Below, piece by piece: positions 1-7,284 of a DNA stretch of 64,000 nt. The stretch is from contig NZ_BMOK01000005.1 of the NCBI RefSeq assembly GCF_014647035.1, positions 1 to 64,000 of the forward strand. The letters run 5' to 3'. Numbering within the stretch: position 1 is the stretch's first letter; the number at the start of each line of letters is the position of its first letter. The stretch comes from Sporolactobacillus putidus (GTDB lineage: Bacteria; Bacillota; Bacilli; Bacillales; Sporolactobacillaceae). The position numbers were made by a program, and so were the translations under genes. The notes beneath the pieces are model-generated. The model saw only the letters and a program-made list of their open reading frames with translations. It searched no databases and was not told the DNA's origin.

Positions 1-410
1 AATCCATGTTTCACTGATAGTTGCTTGATCGGGAAGGCTGCCATTTACACAAAATACTTGACACTCCCCTTTTGGTTTAAGATTATAACACTAAATAAGC
101 TAAATAATTAAATGAATTATAAAATTCGGTAAATAAATTCCGACAATTTTCCCTCTTTACCGATAGTTCACAGAGACTTAACAGCGATAATTCTAAAGGG
201 ATCAGATATGGATGGATTTTTTTTAGGTTGAGCTGGCCCTTGCTTGACTGCTAGGGAGTAGTTGTCAACTGCGCAGCAGACCATTTCTGTAATTATAGAG
301 CAGTAAAACATGTACTGCGAGGTTCTTAAAGACAACTATCATAGCATTATGACTATAATACTTTACATAAACTGCACGTTATTGTATTCTGTCTTCAAGA
401 GGTGAGTTTA
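1..410. other. Left-edge intergenic region
   Basis: No convincing complete gene is visible here. A TTGACA (58-63) and a TATAAC (84-89) lie 20 bp apart, a spacing typical of promoters remodelled by MerR-family activators, but the expected dyad is not clear. On the minus strand, positions 1-43 can be read as the first residues of a protein (M-A-A-F-P-I-K-Q-L-S-V-K), which vaguely resembles a MerR N-terminus but runs off the window and lacks a well-placed ribosome binding site. Positions 264-279 carry a copy of the small GTCAACTGCGCAGC motif that recurs elsewhere in the window. Confidence 0.3.
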
Positions 411-719
411 TTGAAAAAGGACGAAATCTTAGAAAAAAGTCGTGCTGAAAAGTTAGATGAGCGAGAAGAACATATTGATGACGAGTCCTTTATTTATAGC
501 TTCTTAGGTGTACTCATCGTTTCTGTGCTCATTACTGTTTGGAATACCATTCATGGTAAACCCTATTCAGACATAGGCGCTATCATTTGTGGTGCGATTG
601 CCAGTGCCTCATTATTTAAATACAAACAAAATAAGCGAAAAAGATCCCTTTTTGCTGGAATTCTTGCCTCATCGGCCTCTATTAGTTGCTTAATTCTTTA
701 TTTTGTATTTGGAGCTTAA
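411..719 (+). CDS. Small membrane protein, DUF6442-like
   Basis: The product has 102 residues: a charged N-terminal 28 residues rich in Lys and Glu, then three hydrophobic segments (about 30-50, 56-70 and 80-100), so it should sit in the cytoplasmic membrane. I take TTG at 411 as the start because AGAGGTG ends seven bases before it; a GTG at 402 lies inside that Shine-Dalgarno sequence. The length, acidic/basic head and three helices fit the DUF6442-type family that is usually found directly before an XRE regulator, as here. Its role is unknown. The pairing suggests a small regulator-membrane protein unit. Confidence 0.7.
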   Translation: MKKDEILEKSRAEKLDEREEHIDDESFIYSFLGVLIVSVLITVWNTIHGKPYSDIGAIICGAIASASLFKYKQNKRKRSLFAGILASSASISCLILYFVFGA

Positions 720-721
720 AC

Positions 722-943
722 TTGAAAATGAAAAAAAATAATGACGAACTTAGTTTAAAAAATAAACTAAAAGTTGCCAGAGCTGAAAAAAATTTATCGC
801 AACAGGAACTAGCTGATCTTGTTGGTGTTTCCAGGCAAACAATCAGTGCTATTGAAACGGGACAGTTTAACCCGTCAGCAAAGTTAGCGCTCATTTTATG
901 TATCGCATTAGATAAAAAATTTGAAGAACTATTCTATTTCTAA
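722..943 (+). CDS. XRE-family HTH regulator, YozG/Cro type
   Basis: This is a 73-residue single-domain helix-turn-helix protein of the small Cro/C1 type. The HTH core (S-Q-Q-E-L-A-D-L-V-G-V-S-R-Q-T-I) lies near residues 23-38 and is followed by the usual I-E-x-G-x-x-x-P-S segment. A GGAG at 711-714, overlapping the end of the membrane protein gene, sits seven bases before TTG 722; the in-frame ATG at 728 is the alternative start. The two genes almost touch and are probably co-transcribed. The protein most likely represses its own operon, but no operator is obvious. Confidence 0.8.
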   Translation: MKMKKNNDELSLKNKLKVARAEKNLSQQELADLVGVSRQTISAIETGQFNPSAKLALILCIALDKKFEELFYF

Positions 944-1045
944 AGTGCCTCAATCATGGAGCAGAAAACATCGGAAGGTTTCATCCGATGCTTTCTGGAT
1001 TCGCGATATTCGTCTACTTTGATGTTACTCTGAACCAAGATTATT

Positions 1046-1199
1046 TTACTTGGAGAACCTCTGTTCAAGCCATTCCTTGGATCCCTTTAAACCAGGATTT
1101 CTAAAAATATGGCCACAACCAGCAAGCCCCCGGGCAGTAAGTGATCCAAAGCCGCTAGAGGCCCCCCGTGATCACAATAATTTTTTTCTCCTCACTAAT
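1046..1199 (-). pseudogene. SDR oxidoreductase N-terminal relic
   Basis: Read on the minus strand from an ATT that seems to replace a start codon at about 1199, the sequence gives S-E-E-K-K-I-I-V-I-T-G-G. After a one-base frameshift it continues S-S-G-F-G-S-L-T-A-R-G-L-A-G, and ends at a TAA at 1046-1048. That is the NAD(P)-binding start of a short-chain dehydrogenase (TGGxxxFG) with start-codon loss, a frameshift and loss of about 200 C-terminal residues. A GGAGG remains upstream at about 1211. It lies just downstream of the intact SDR gene on the same strand, so it may be the stub of a second dehydrogenase of the same operon. Confidence 0.6.
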
Positions 1200-1224
1200 A
1201 ATGATTCATTCCTCCAAACGTTAT

Positions 1225-1977
1225 TCAGGCCATGCCTCCATTTGTAAAGATAATTTGTCCATTAACCCAACGTGCAGGGCCTGCAAGGAAGGCTACTGTT
1301 TCAGCGATGTCCTCTGGTTGACCAAGACGTTCCAAGGGGACTGACTTAGCAAGATGGTCGATTAATTTCTCGTCTTTTCCATCTAAAAATAGTGGGGTCG
1401 CTGTTGGTCCAGGGGCTACAGCGTTAACAGTAATATCTTTTCCACGTAATTCGCGAGCTAAGATCAACGTCATAGACTCGACAGCAGCTTTACTTGCAGC
1501 ATATGCCCCATAATTAGGAAACTGTGTACGAGTAATTGAAGTAGAGAAGTTAATAATGGCGCCGCCTTTACGTACACGCCGTGCAGCTTGCTTTGAGACA
1601 ACAAAAGTTCCACGAATATTGGTTCGATGCATTTTATCTAGATCATCCAAGTTTATCTCCGCAATTGGACTAAGAAGCATAATTCCCGCTGTATTGACAA
1701 CCACGTCGATACCGCCGAATTCTTTTTCAACTGTATCAAAAATGGCCTTCATGGCTTGTTCGTCTGCAACATCTCCGCCAACGCTGACTGCTTTACCGCC
1801 TTTCTCAACTATTTCTGCTACTAAAGTATCTGCCTTTGCTTTATTACCAGCATATTGAACGGCAACAGCAAAACCGGCATCAGACAATTTCTTTACAACT
1901 GCCCGACCTATCCCACCAGAGCCTCCTGTGACAAGCGCTACTCTTAAACCATTTGTGTCATTCGTTGTGTTAAACAT
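1225..1977 (-). CDS. SDR-family oxidoreductase
   Basis: This is a classical 250-residue short-chain dehydrogenase/reductase, a cytosolic NAD(P)(H)-dependent enzyme. The cofactor motif T-G-G-S-G-G-I-G is at residues 17-24, N-T-A-G at 95-98, the catalytic Ser region at 145-147, and Tyr159/Lys163 in Y-A-A-S-K. The C-terminus ends with the usual V-N-G-Q-I-I-F-T-N-G-G. The ribosome binding site AAAGGAG precedes ATG 1977. The gene is divergent from a TetR regulator and has two operator copies in its promoter, so it is almost certainly the regulator's target. The substrate cannot be read from sequence; detoxification of a carbonyl compound would fit the arrangement. Confidence 0.9.
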   Translation of the reverse strand: MFNTTNDTNGLRVALVTGGSGGIGRAVVKKLSDAGFAVAVQYAGNKAKADTLVAEIVEKGGKAVSVGGDVADEQAMKAIFDTVEKEFGGIDVVVNTAGIMLLSPIAEINLDDLDKMHRTNIRGTFVVSKQAARRVRKGGAIINFSTSITRTQFPNYGAYAASKAAVESMTLILARELRGKDITVNAVAPGPTATPLFLDGKDEKLIDHLAKSVPLERLGQPEDIAETVAFLAGPARWVNGQIIFTNGGMA

Positions 1978-2004
1978 AAACTCGCTCCTTTACCTCATCA
2001 TTAA

Positions 2005-2101
2005 AGTTACAATTATATCAATTTGTAACTTACAAGGACCATTATACAGTCTTAAGTTACAATGTCAATCATTTGTAACTAATCTTTCTGTCCTGTATAC
2101 T
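2005..2101. promoter_or_regulatory. Twin TetR operators and divergent promoters
   Basis: Two 26-bp inverted repeats have identical arms AGTTACAA and TTGTAACT separated by 10 bp, at 2005-2030 and 2055-2080, exactly 50 bp apart. The SDR promoter on the minus strand reads TTGACA (2063-2068, inside operator 2), 16 bp, TATAAT (2041-2046). Operator 1 lies just downstream of that -10. The tetR promoter reads TTGTAA (2073-2078, inside operator 2), 17 bp, TATACT (2096-2101). Binding at operator 2 would therefore block both promoters, and operator 1 would only affect the SDR gene. Confidence 0.8.
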
Positions 2102-2132
2102 TAAAACATAAAAAAGAAGAAGGAAAATCGAA

Positions 2133-2675
2133 TTGGCGATACTCACAGAGGAAAAGATTTTTAATGTTGCAGAAACAATGATCATGGAAAAGGGTGTAAA
2201 AAAAACTAAGCTTTCAGATATAGCAAAAGCCTTGGGTGTCACCCATGCGGCTTTCTACAAACATTACAAAAACAAAGAGGATCTATTGCAGCAACTCGCA
2301 TTAAAGTGGCTGGACACAACATCAAAAGACTTATTAGAATGGGAAGTTCCAGCAAACATGGATGGTGAATCTGCCCTGCATGATTGGCTTTGGCAACTCG
2401 CTAATACAAAGAAAAAACTATACCATAATGATAAACGAATGTTTTACTTATATACCGACTATTTGGAGGGCACACAAACACTGATCAATAGTCATCTTAA
2501 ACAATTAGCGGAAAAGGCGGAAACAATTAGCGGACGTAGAGGAGAAGGTCAAGCGATTATGACCGCATTCGTTTATTTTCATAATCCTTATTTTGCGGAG
2601 CGGTGGGATCAAGATGATTACCAAGAATTATTTGAAAAGGTATGGCAGTTGATTTACATCGAAAGCAATAACTAG
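2133..2675 (+). CDS. TetR/AcrR-family repressor
   Basis: This 180-residue protein has a standard TetR N-terminal DNA-binding domain: helix-turn-helix at about residues 24-45 with S-D-I-A-K-A-L-G-V-T-H-A-A-F-Y-K-H-Y, then the K-x-x-L-L start of helix 4. The C-terminal ligand domain is divergent, as usual. The start is TTG at 2133 after an AAGAAGGA Shine-Dalgarno. It faces the SDR gene across the twin operators and should repress both genes until an unknown small molecule binds. A C-terminal motif F-V-Y-F-H-N-P-Y-F precedes the last helix. Confidence 0.88.
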   Translation: MAILTEEKIFNVAETMIMEKGVKKTKLSDIAKALGVTHAAFYKHYKNKEDLLQQLALKWLDTTSKDLLEWEVPANMDGESALHDWLWQLANTKKKLYHNDKRMFYLYTDYLEGTQTLINSHLKQLAEKAETISGRRGEGQAIMTAFVYFHNPYFAERWDQDDYQELFEKVWQLIYIESNN

Positions 2676-2750
2676 TGTAAACATATGGCCGATTATCAAA
2701 TAACTGGTCTGCCTTCGTTTTTCAGTTTCTTACCATTTATCTTCAGAAAA

Positions 2751-2768
2751 GGCGATATAATCTGAGGA
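2751..2768 (+). repeat. Solitary copy of the GGCGATATA repeat half-unit
   Basis: In the otherwise featureless spacer 2676-2911, positions 2741-2768 read CTTCAGAAAA followed by GGCGATATAATCTGAGG. This closely matches one half-unit plus tail of the large arrays at 49.0 and 61.7 kb. It is a single copy, so homology is suggestive and not proven. Confidence 0.4.
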
Positions 2769-2911
2769 TATGGAGCAACAAGAGATTTTTCAGTAAAGAA
2801 ATTCGTTATGAAATCTGTGTGTAAAGACTGGAAACGGCTGCATGTTAAACAACTGTTTATTTAACTATGTCAACGGCAGGATGCACGGCCGTAGTGCTGT
2901 GACGAGTTATC

Positions 2912-2943
2912 AAAAAAGCCACCTTTATAAAAGGCGACTTTAA
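2912..2943 (-). terminator. Terminator after the FabF-like gene
   Basis: On the minus strand, AAAGTCGCCTT, a TTATA loop, and AAGGTGGCTTT form an 11-bp stem that runs into a T stretch. It lies about 20 bp beyond the stop codon of the ketosynthase gene. Confidence 0.75.
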
Positions 2944-2962
2944 AATTACTGAAAGTATAGCT

Positions 2963-4204
2963 TCATTTATATGAATATTTCTTCAAGACAATAACTGCAT
3001 TGTGTCCTCCGAATCCAAAAGAATTGGAGAGGCCAATATTAAGTGTCTGTTTCCGAGCGACATTTGGGGTATAATCCAGATCACATTCAGGATCTGCCTT
3101 CTCTTGATTAATGGTCGGGGGAATGATATTTTCTTGAAGGCTTTTAATAAGCGCAATGGCTTCTACGCCGCCGGTTGCGCCGAGCATATGACCGGTCATG
3201 GATTTACTTGCCGTGATCGGGATGTTGTATGCTTTTTTCCCAAACAGATGTTTAATAGCTGAGTTTTCCGATAAATCACCCGGTTTCGTACTGGTTGCGT
3301 GCGCACTGATCACATCTATTACGCCAGTCGATATTCCAGCATCGTCAAGGGCTTTTTTCATCGACAAGTATGCTCCTGTTCCTTCCGGTTCAGGAGCAAC
3401 CATATTATAAGCATCGGAGCTCGCGCCGTAGCCGATGACCTCAGCATAAATAGATGCCTGTCTGTTCAAGGCATGGGTCAGTGATTCCAGAATAATGATC
3501 CCTGCACCGTCGGCCATGACGAATCCATCTCTATCTGCATCAAAGGGTCTGCTCGCTTTTTCCGGGTGATCATTTCTTGCGGATAAAGCCGTCGCATTTT
3601 CGAAACCAGCCAATGAAAGTTCTGTAACTGCGGCTTCTGTTCCACCGGTGAACATGACATCGACTTCTCCGCTGCGAATGAGTTTATATGCTTCGCCGAT
3701 TGAGGTGTTGCCGATCGCACAAGCGGTAACAGGTGCCATGGCAGGCCCTAATGCATGCCATTTGATACTTATTTCGGCAGCCGCCATATTGGCGATCATT
3801 GTTGGGACAAGCATCGGACTCACTCTTCGCGGACCACGATCGCGAAGTTTTTCAGCATTGTCGAGCAGGGTTTGAATTCCGCCAATCCCCGAACCGACAT
3901 AAACTCCTAACCGATCAGGCTTGACCTTGTCACTGTCCAGTTGTGCATCCTCCCAGGCCTGCTGTGCGGCAGCCAGTGCATAATGGCAGAAGGGATCCAG
4001 CCTTCTTGCATCCTTTTTCCCAATCCAATCTGCTGCATCGAAATCCTTCACAAGGCCGGCAATTTTTGTTTTAAAGGGTTCCGTATCGAATGTATCTATT
4101 TTTTGAATGCCTGATTTTCCAGAGATCAGCTTGTTCCAAAATGAATTGACGTCATTTCCAAGCGGCGATACAATTCCCATTCCTGTAACTACGACTCTTT
4201 CCAA
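2963..4204 (-). CDS. fabF: Beta-ketoacyl-ACP synthase II paralog (FabF-like)
   Basis: This 413-residue thiolase-fold condensing enzyme extends an acyl chain with malonyl-ACP. The Cys-His-His triad is visible: Cys162 in V-T-A-C-A, His302 in S-A-H-A-T-S-T, and His339 in S-M-T-G-H-M-L-G-A-T-G-G. Length is normal for FabF. It differs from typical housekeeping FabF in the His302 loop (H-A-T-S-T-K-P-G-D, where H-G-T-S-T-P-x-x-D is more usual) and in standing alone without fabH or acpP. It is divergent from an MmyB-type regulator whose family can bind fatty acyl ligands, so a regulated accessory role in lipid or secondary metabolism seems likelier than being the only FabF of the cell. Confidence 0.88.
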   Translation of the reverse strand: MERVVVTGMGIVSPLGNDVNSFWNKLISGKSGIQKIDTFDTEPFKTKIAGLVKDFDAADWIGKKDARRLDPFCHYALAAAQQAWEDAQLDSDKVKPDRLGVYVGSGIGGIQTLLDNAEKLRDRGPRRVSPMLVPTMIANMAAAEISIKWHALGPAMAPVTACAIGNTSIGEAYKLIRSGEVDVMFTGGTEAAVTELSLAGFENATALSARNDHPEKASRPFDADRDGFVMADGAGIIILESLTHALNRQASIYAEVIGYGASSDAYNMVAPEPEGTGAYLSMKKALDDAGISTGVIDVISAHATSTKPGDLSENSAIKHLFGKKAYNIPITASKSMTGHMLGATGGVEAIALIKSLQENIIPPTINQEKADPECDLDYTPNVARKQTLNIGLSNSFGFGGHNAVIVLKKYSYK

Positions 4205-4246
4205 TTATGGTTCCCCCTTATGTGATCATTGTAATCTGTTAATTTA

Positions 4247-4298
4247 TTAATACACCTCAAATTATCCTAGTACAAGTTGTAGTTTATACTGGTATAAT
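4247..4298. promoter_or_regulatory. Face-to-face promoters sharing one -35 region
   Basis: The minus-strand promoter of the ketosynthase reads TTGTAC (complement of 4270-4275), 17 bp, TATTAA (complement of 4247-4252). The plus-strand regulator promoter has an extended -10, TGGTATAAT, at 4290-4298, and its -35 position falls on the same 4270-4275 bases. The palindrome TACAAGTTGTA (4271-4281) covers this shared element and is a good candidate operator. Confidence 0.6.
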
Positions 4299-4332
4299 GA
4301 GTAACAGACTAACAATAGAGAGGGTGGTGTGA

Positions 4333-5166
4333 ATGGGTGAGAAAACAAGACAAGAGGCCCTTTCGATTTTTTTAAAAAGGAAACGGGCCTTAATTTCGCC
4401 TCAATCAGCGGGCTTTCCAATGGGGTCAAGGCGCAGGACACCTGGACTCAGGAGGGAAGAAGTGGCTCAATTAGCGAACGTGAGCACGACGTGGTATACG
4501 TGGCTTGAACAGGGAAGGGATATTAAAGTTTCCTCGGGTGTACTGGACAGTGTTTCTTCTGCTTTACAATTGACAGAAGACGAACGGACCTACCTATTCA
4601 ATCTGGCACTGGATACGAATGCAAAACTTTTACAGAAAAAAACGGTGCAAACGAGAATCAGTCCATCTCTGGAGACCATATTAAAAGTGCTGAACTATTG
4701 TCCAGCTGTTGTTACTGACCGTTATTGTCAGATTGTCGGCTGGAATCGTGCGGCTGCTTATGTATTTCTTGATTTTGAAAAAATTCCTATGGAACAGCGC
4801 AATTTAATTCGTCTGCTTTTTACTCGAAAGGAATTAAAAACGCTTGCTGTGAACTGGGAACACTTTGTCAGAGGATTTCTGGCCATTTTTCGTGTTTATT
4901 ATGGGCGGTACGTCGAGGATGACTGGTACAAACAGTTTATTGACAACATGAGTCTGTTGCATCCTGAATTTCAATCTTTATGGCAGCAGAGCGAGGTCAA
5001 TACTGCACCTGATGTACTGATTGAATTTCGTCATTCAAAAGCAGGTAAAATGGAATTTAATCTGACTTCGCTTGACGTACAGGGGAATGATGATTTGCGC
5101 CTGAGTGTTTATACACCTGTTCCAGAAACATCTACAGAGAAAAAACTAAGAGAATTGATGCACTAA
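4333..5166 (+). CDS. XRE regulator with MmyB-type ligand-binding domain
   Basis: This 277-residue protein has an N-terminal helix-turn-helix (about residues 38-62, with R-R-T-P-G-L-R-R-E-E-V-A-Q-L-A and W-Y-T-W-L-E-Q-G) and a C-terminal MmyB domain of about 170 residues containing the family's P-A-V-V-T-D-R-Y-C-Q-I-V-G-W-N segment. The G-S-R-R-R-T-P-G-L-R-R-E-E block is diagnostic. Members of this family have been linked to secondary metabolism, and a structural study found a fatty-acid-like ligand in the C-terminal domain. Its divergent neighbour here is a fatty-acid synthase paralog, which makes acyl-responsive control of that gene a sensible hypothesis. GAGAGGGTGGTGTGA precedes the ATG. 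Confidence 0.88.
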   Translation: MGEKTRQEALSIFLKRKRALISPQSAGFPMGSRRRTPGLRREEVAQLANVSTTWYTWLEQGRDIKVSSGVLDSVSSALQLTEDERTYLFNLALDTNAKLLQKKTVQTRISPSLETILKVLNYCPAVVTDRYCQIVGWNRAAAYVFLDFEKIPMEQRNLIRLLFTRKELKTLAVNWEHFVRGFLAIFRVYYGRYVEDDWYKQFIDNMSLLHPEFQSLWQQSEVNTAPDVLIEFRHSKAGKMEFNLTSLDVQGNDDLRLSVYTPVPETSTEKKLRELMH

Positions 5167-5437
5167 TTAGCCACAGCATCATTGATTCGCTGCTCGTCAT
5201 AGGTCAATAAGATGAAAAACATGACGACATACAGTCCAAGAGGAATCCAAGCATAATTCACGGATCATTGACAGGGTTTCTACATTTTGGGCATGATTGA
5301 AAACATATCCGGATAGGCGGAACAGCCAGGCAGTGATCATGCCGCCAACTCCGAGCGCCATATTCACGCCAAAATCGTCGGTCGATACTAAGATCCCCTC
5401 CGCCTGGATACCCATGGCGGTGCCGAAGCGATGTAAA
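5163..5437 (-). pseudogene. GPH-type sugar/cation symporter, C-terminal relic
   Basis: Minus-strand translation gives F-G-T-A-M-G-I-Q-A-E-G-I-L-V-S, then a glycine-rich helix (G-V-G-G-M-I-T-A-W-L), then, after a one-base frameshift near 5265, W-I-P-L-G-L-Y-V-V-M-F-F-I-L-L and the tail I-N-D-A-V-A-N before a TAG at 5163-5165. This is the end of a MelB/XynP-like glycoside-pentoside-hexuronide symporter. About 350 N-terminal residues are missing and the reading frame is broken. Its stop overlaps that of the MmyB regulator, tail to tail. Confidence 0.65.
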
Positions 5438-5444
5438 ATTTACC

Positions 5445-5606
5445 GACGATTGAAGGTTGAGCCAAACTATTTATTTTCTTTTTCTGTTGAGAGTAATCGC
5501 TTAGCTCATTAAAAGCGGCATTTAATTTATCCATTCGTTTTTCGATCTTTTTTACAGCAGCATCCAAAGTATATCCTTCTTCAAGTAACTCCTGGATAAG
5601 AATTGG
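5445..5606 (-). pseudogene. Unidentified coiled-coil ORF fragment
   Basis: An open stretch without a start codon follows a TAA on the minus strand. It encodes about 50 residues with a clear amphipathic, charged helix (Q-E-L-L-E-E-G-Y-T-L-D-A-A-V-K-K-I-E-K-R, continuing M-D-K-L-N-A-A-F-N-E-L-S). It is cut by the tandem array on one side and runs into the symporter relic on the other. It could be the C-terminus of a regulator, but I do not recognise it. Confidence 0.35.
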
Positions 5607-5614
5607 GGGTTATA

Positions 5615-5782
5615 GATTTCGGTTCAACTTTTCGCTATTTCAGCTCGACTTTTATTGATTTCGGTTTAACTTTTCATTATTTCGGCTCGACTTTTATTGA
5701 TTTCGGTTTGACTTTTCATTATTTCGGTTCGACTTTTGCCGGCTTCGGTTCAACTTTTCGCTACTTCGGCTCGACTTTCTCA
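5615..5782 (+). repeat. Tandem array of eight 21-bp units
   Basis: Eight consecutive 21-bp units follow the pattern GATTTCGGTTYAACTTTTC.. alternating with TATTTCGGCTCGACTTTT.., giving a 42-bp higher period. The core TTTCGGYTYRACTTTT is kept in nearly all copies. Because 21 is a multiple of three, the array is open in the plus frame as a Phe/Gly/Ser/Thr repeat, but there is no ribosome binding site and it lies between pseudogenes, so I regard it as non-coding. Confidence 0.9.
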
Positions 5783-5870
5783 TGATTGGGATTCAGTTTT
5801 CTAAATTCGATCTGACCGTTGCGCAACATCCGTCTGCCTTCAAAATAAGCTAGGTATACCAACGAGACAT

Positions 5871-5901
5871 TTGACATTGACGTTACGTCAATTTGTATAC
5901 T
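5871..5901 (+). promoter_or_regulatory. MerR-type promoter before the L11 relic
   Basis: TTGACA (5871-5876) and TATACT (5896-5901) are separated by 19 bp. The spacer contains the perfect dyad TTGACGTTACGTCAA (5877-5891). A 19-20 bp spacer with a dyad is the hallmark of promoters activated by DNA-twisting MerR-family regulators. No intact MerR gene is adjacent. Confidence 0.7.
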
Positions 5902-5927
5902 CCTAGAAAGAGAAAGGGAGTGTCACC

Positions 5928-6139
5928 ATGGTAAAAAGTATAACTCGAGTAGTGAAGCTTAACTTACTCGCTGTAAAGTTAATCCAGCAATTATTGGCAA
6001 AGATTTGGCTCCAACAGGTATCAATCTATTAGGCTTTTGTAAGCAATACAATGATTTGACCAAAAAAGAAATGTGAAAAATTATCCCGGCAAAGGTGACA
6101 ATTTTTGAAGATCATCAAATCCAAATCAAGCAAGTTTAG
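5928..6139 (+). pseudogene. Degenerate ribosomal protein L11 (rplK-like) copy
   Basis: After AAAGGGAG and an ATG at 5928, the first frame reads M-V-K-S-I-T-R-V-V-K-L-N. After a frameshift near 5970 the text continues K-V-N-P-A, then G-I-N-L-L-G-F-C-K-Q-Y-N-D, a TGA at 6074, then I-I-P-A-K-V-T-I-F-E-D-H before a TAG at 6137. These segments match, in order, the N-terminal domain of ribosomal protein L11 (VVKLQ, ANPAPP, GVNIMGFCKEFN, IIPVEITVYED). The C-terminal half, which includes the rRNA-binding domain, is absent. It is a second, dead copy and not the housekeeping gene. Confidence 0.75.
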
Positions 6140-6148
6140 CCGTTTAGC

Positions 6149-6712
6149 TCACACAGTGTTAAGGATTGAACTTAAATAAGTTTTGATGACATACTCTCGC
6201 TGATGATCATCATGGATATCCTTGCCTGAGTATTTTAAAAAGTCATCTGCTTTGATCATCAATATCTGCAAAAAGGATATGATTTCAAATGCGGCCAGCT
6301 TTATTTCAAACTCATTTTTTTTGCCCCTAAAATGTTGTTCCAGAAGTGGAATAATATAATGGGGCAAATGAATATCCGCTTTTGTCAGCTCATAAATTGT
6401 CGTTGATTTTGTCAATGAATAATACTTCATCGTTAAATGGCTTAGGTGTAAAAGCATTTGCAGCAGTCTCTCATCAGGAGATTGGCTTGTGTTTTCAATG
6501 GTTTTCCAGTCATCAGCGGCATTTTTTATTAATTGATTAACAGCAATATTTATTAATTCATCTTTAGAGCGAAAATAATAATTAATCATTGCGACATTAG
6601 TTTTCGCTTTGTCAGCGATTTGTCTCGAAGTAATTTCTTCTGATTTTCCGCTTTCCAACAACAAATCGATCGTGCTCTGGATAAGTTTTCCTTTAGCGTC
6701 TGTCTTCGACAT
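6149..6712 (-). CDS. TetR/AcrR-family regulator
   Basis: This 187-residue protein has a TetR N-terminal domain with the HTH near residues 27-48 (T-S-R-Q-I-A-D-K-A-K-T-N-V-A-M-I-N-Y-Y-F). GGAGG four bases before the ATG gives a strong start. It is the second gene behind a small membrane protein, 21 bp apart, so the pair should be one transcript. The palindrome in the operon promoter is the natural target, making this an autoregulated repressor. The effector is unknown. Confidence 0.88.
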   Translation of the reverse strand: MSKTDAKGKLIQSTIDLLLESGKSEEITSRQIADKAKTNVAMINYYFRSKDELINIAVNQLIKNAADDWKTIENTSQSPDERLLQMLLHLSHLTMKYYSLTKSTTIYELTKADIHLPHYIIPLLEQHFRGKKNEFEIKLAAFEIISFLQILMIKADDFLKYSGKDIHDDHQREYVIKTYLSSILNTV

Positions 6713-6733
6713 ATATCCTCCATACGAGTACTT

Positions 6734-7132
6734 TTATTCGTTCTCGGTTTTCGTTAATAGTCGTCCAATTGTTGCTCCCATTACTGAACATGCACCTAAC
6801 ACGACGATAAATATAATATAACCGTATCCCATATTTAAGGTAAAGAGACCTATACATGAACCGATGGTAATCCCGAATGATTGTGAAGCGTGCATTAAGG
6901 CTTGTTTATATCGTCGCTTGCTCATAAAAATCCAACCGATACCTGAGCCTGCAGTAATAAATAACAGAAGTACTGTTCCGACGGTCACCCAACGAACATC
7001 CGCAGGAGTCTGATAAATCCAGTTTTTATCCTGCAGGTGAAAAAGAAGAAAAATAATGCCATCAATTATTAAACCAACCGAGCATCCTAACCCGCTAAAA
7101 ACTTGAACTATTCTAGGATTTTCCTTTTTCAT
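6734..7132 (-). CDS. Four-helix small membrane protein
   Basis: The protein has 132 residues and four hydrophobic segments (about 13-32, 45-68, 80-97 and 103-122), with a short basic N-terminus M-K-K-E-N-P-R. I chose ATG 7132, preceded by GGGGG, over the upstream ATG at 7174, which lies inside the operator. The family is not recognised. As the first gene of an operon with a TetR repressor it may be a small exporter or a stress-induced membrane protein, but nothing in the sequence proves transport. Confidence 0.7.
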   Translation of the reverse strand: MKKENPRIVQVFSGLGCSVGLIIDGIIFLLFHLQDKNWIYQTPADVRWVTVGTVLLLFITAGSGIGWIFMSKRRYKQALMHASQSFGITIGSCIGLFTLNMGYGYIIFIVVLGACSVMGATIGRLLTKTENE

Positions 7133-7166
7133 AACTATGCCCCCATTATCCAATGTTAAACACGTA

Positions 7167-7207
7167 TTAAACATGTTTAATTTAAATTAAATGGAAGTGT
7201 ATGTCAA
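7167..7207 (-). promoter_or_regulatory. Promoter and operator of the membrane protein-tetR operon
   Basis: On the minus strand, TTGACA (complement of 7202-7207), 17 bp, TAAATT (complement of 7179-7184). The perfect 14-bp palindrome TTAAACATGTTTAA (7167-7180) overlaps the -10 and the start of transcription, and a half-similar TTAAACACGT follows at 7156-7165. This is the likely site of the TetR protein encoded downstream. Confidence 0.65.
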
Positions 7208-7284
7208 TATGTTTATCTCACTAGTTTTCAGTTGTCGTAAGGTATTCGGACGCTGCGCAGTTAACACGAACTATGCAACAAAAA

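Noticed and set aside
1050-1247. 65-codon plus-strand ORF
   Set aside because: It is antisense to the SDR relic and lacks start signals.
3002-3875. Several plus-strand ORFs within fabF
   Set aside because: All lie opposite the clearly conserved ketosynthase frame and show no domain features.
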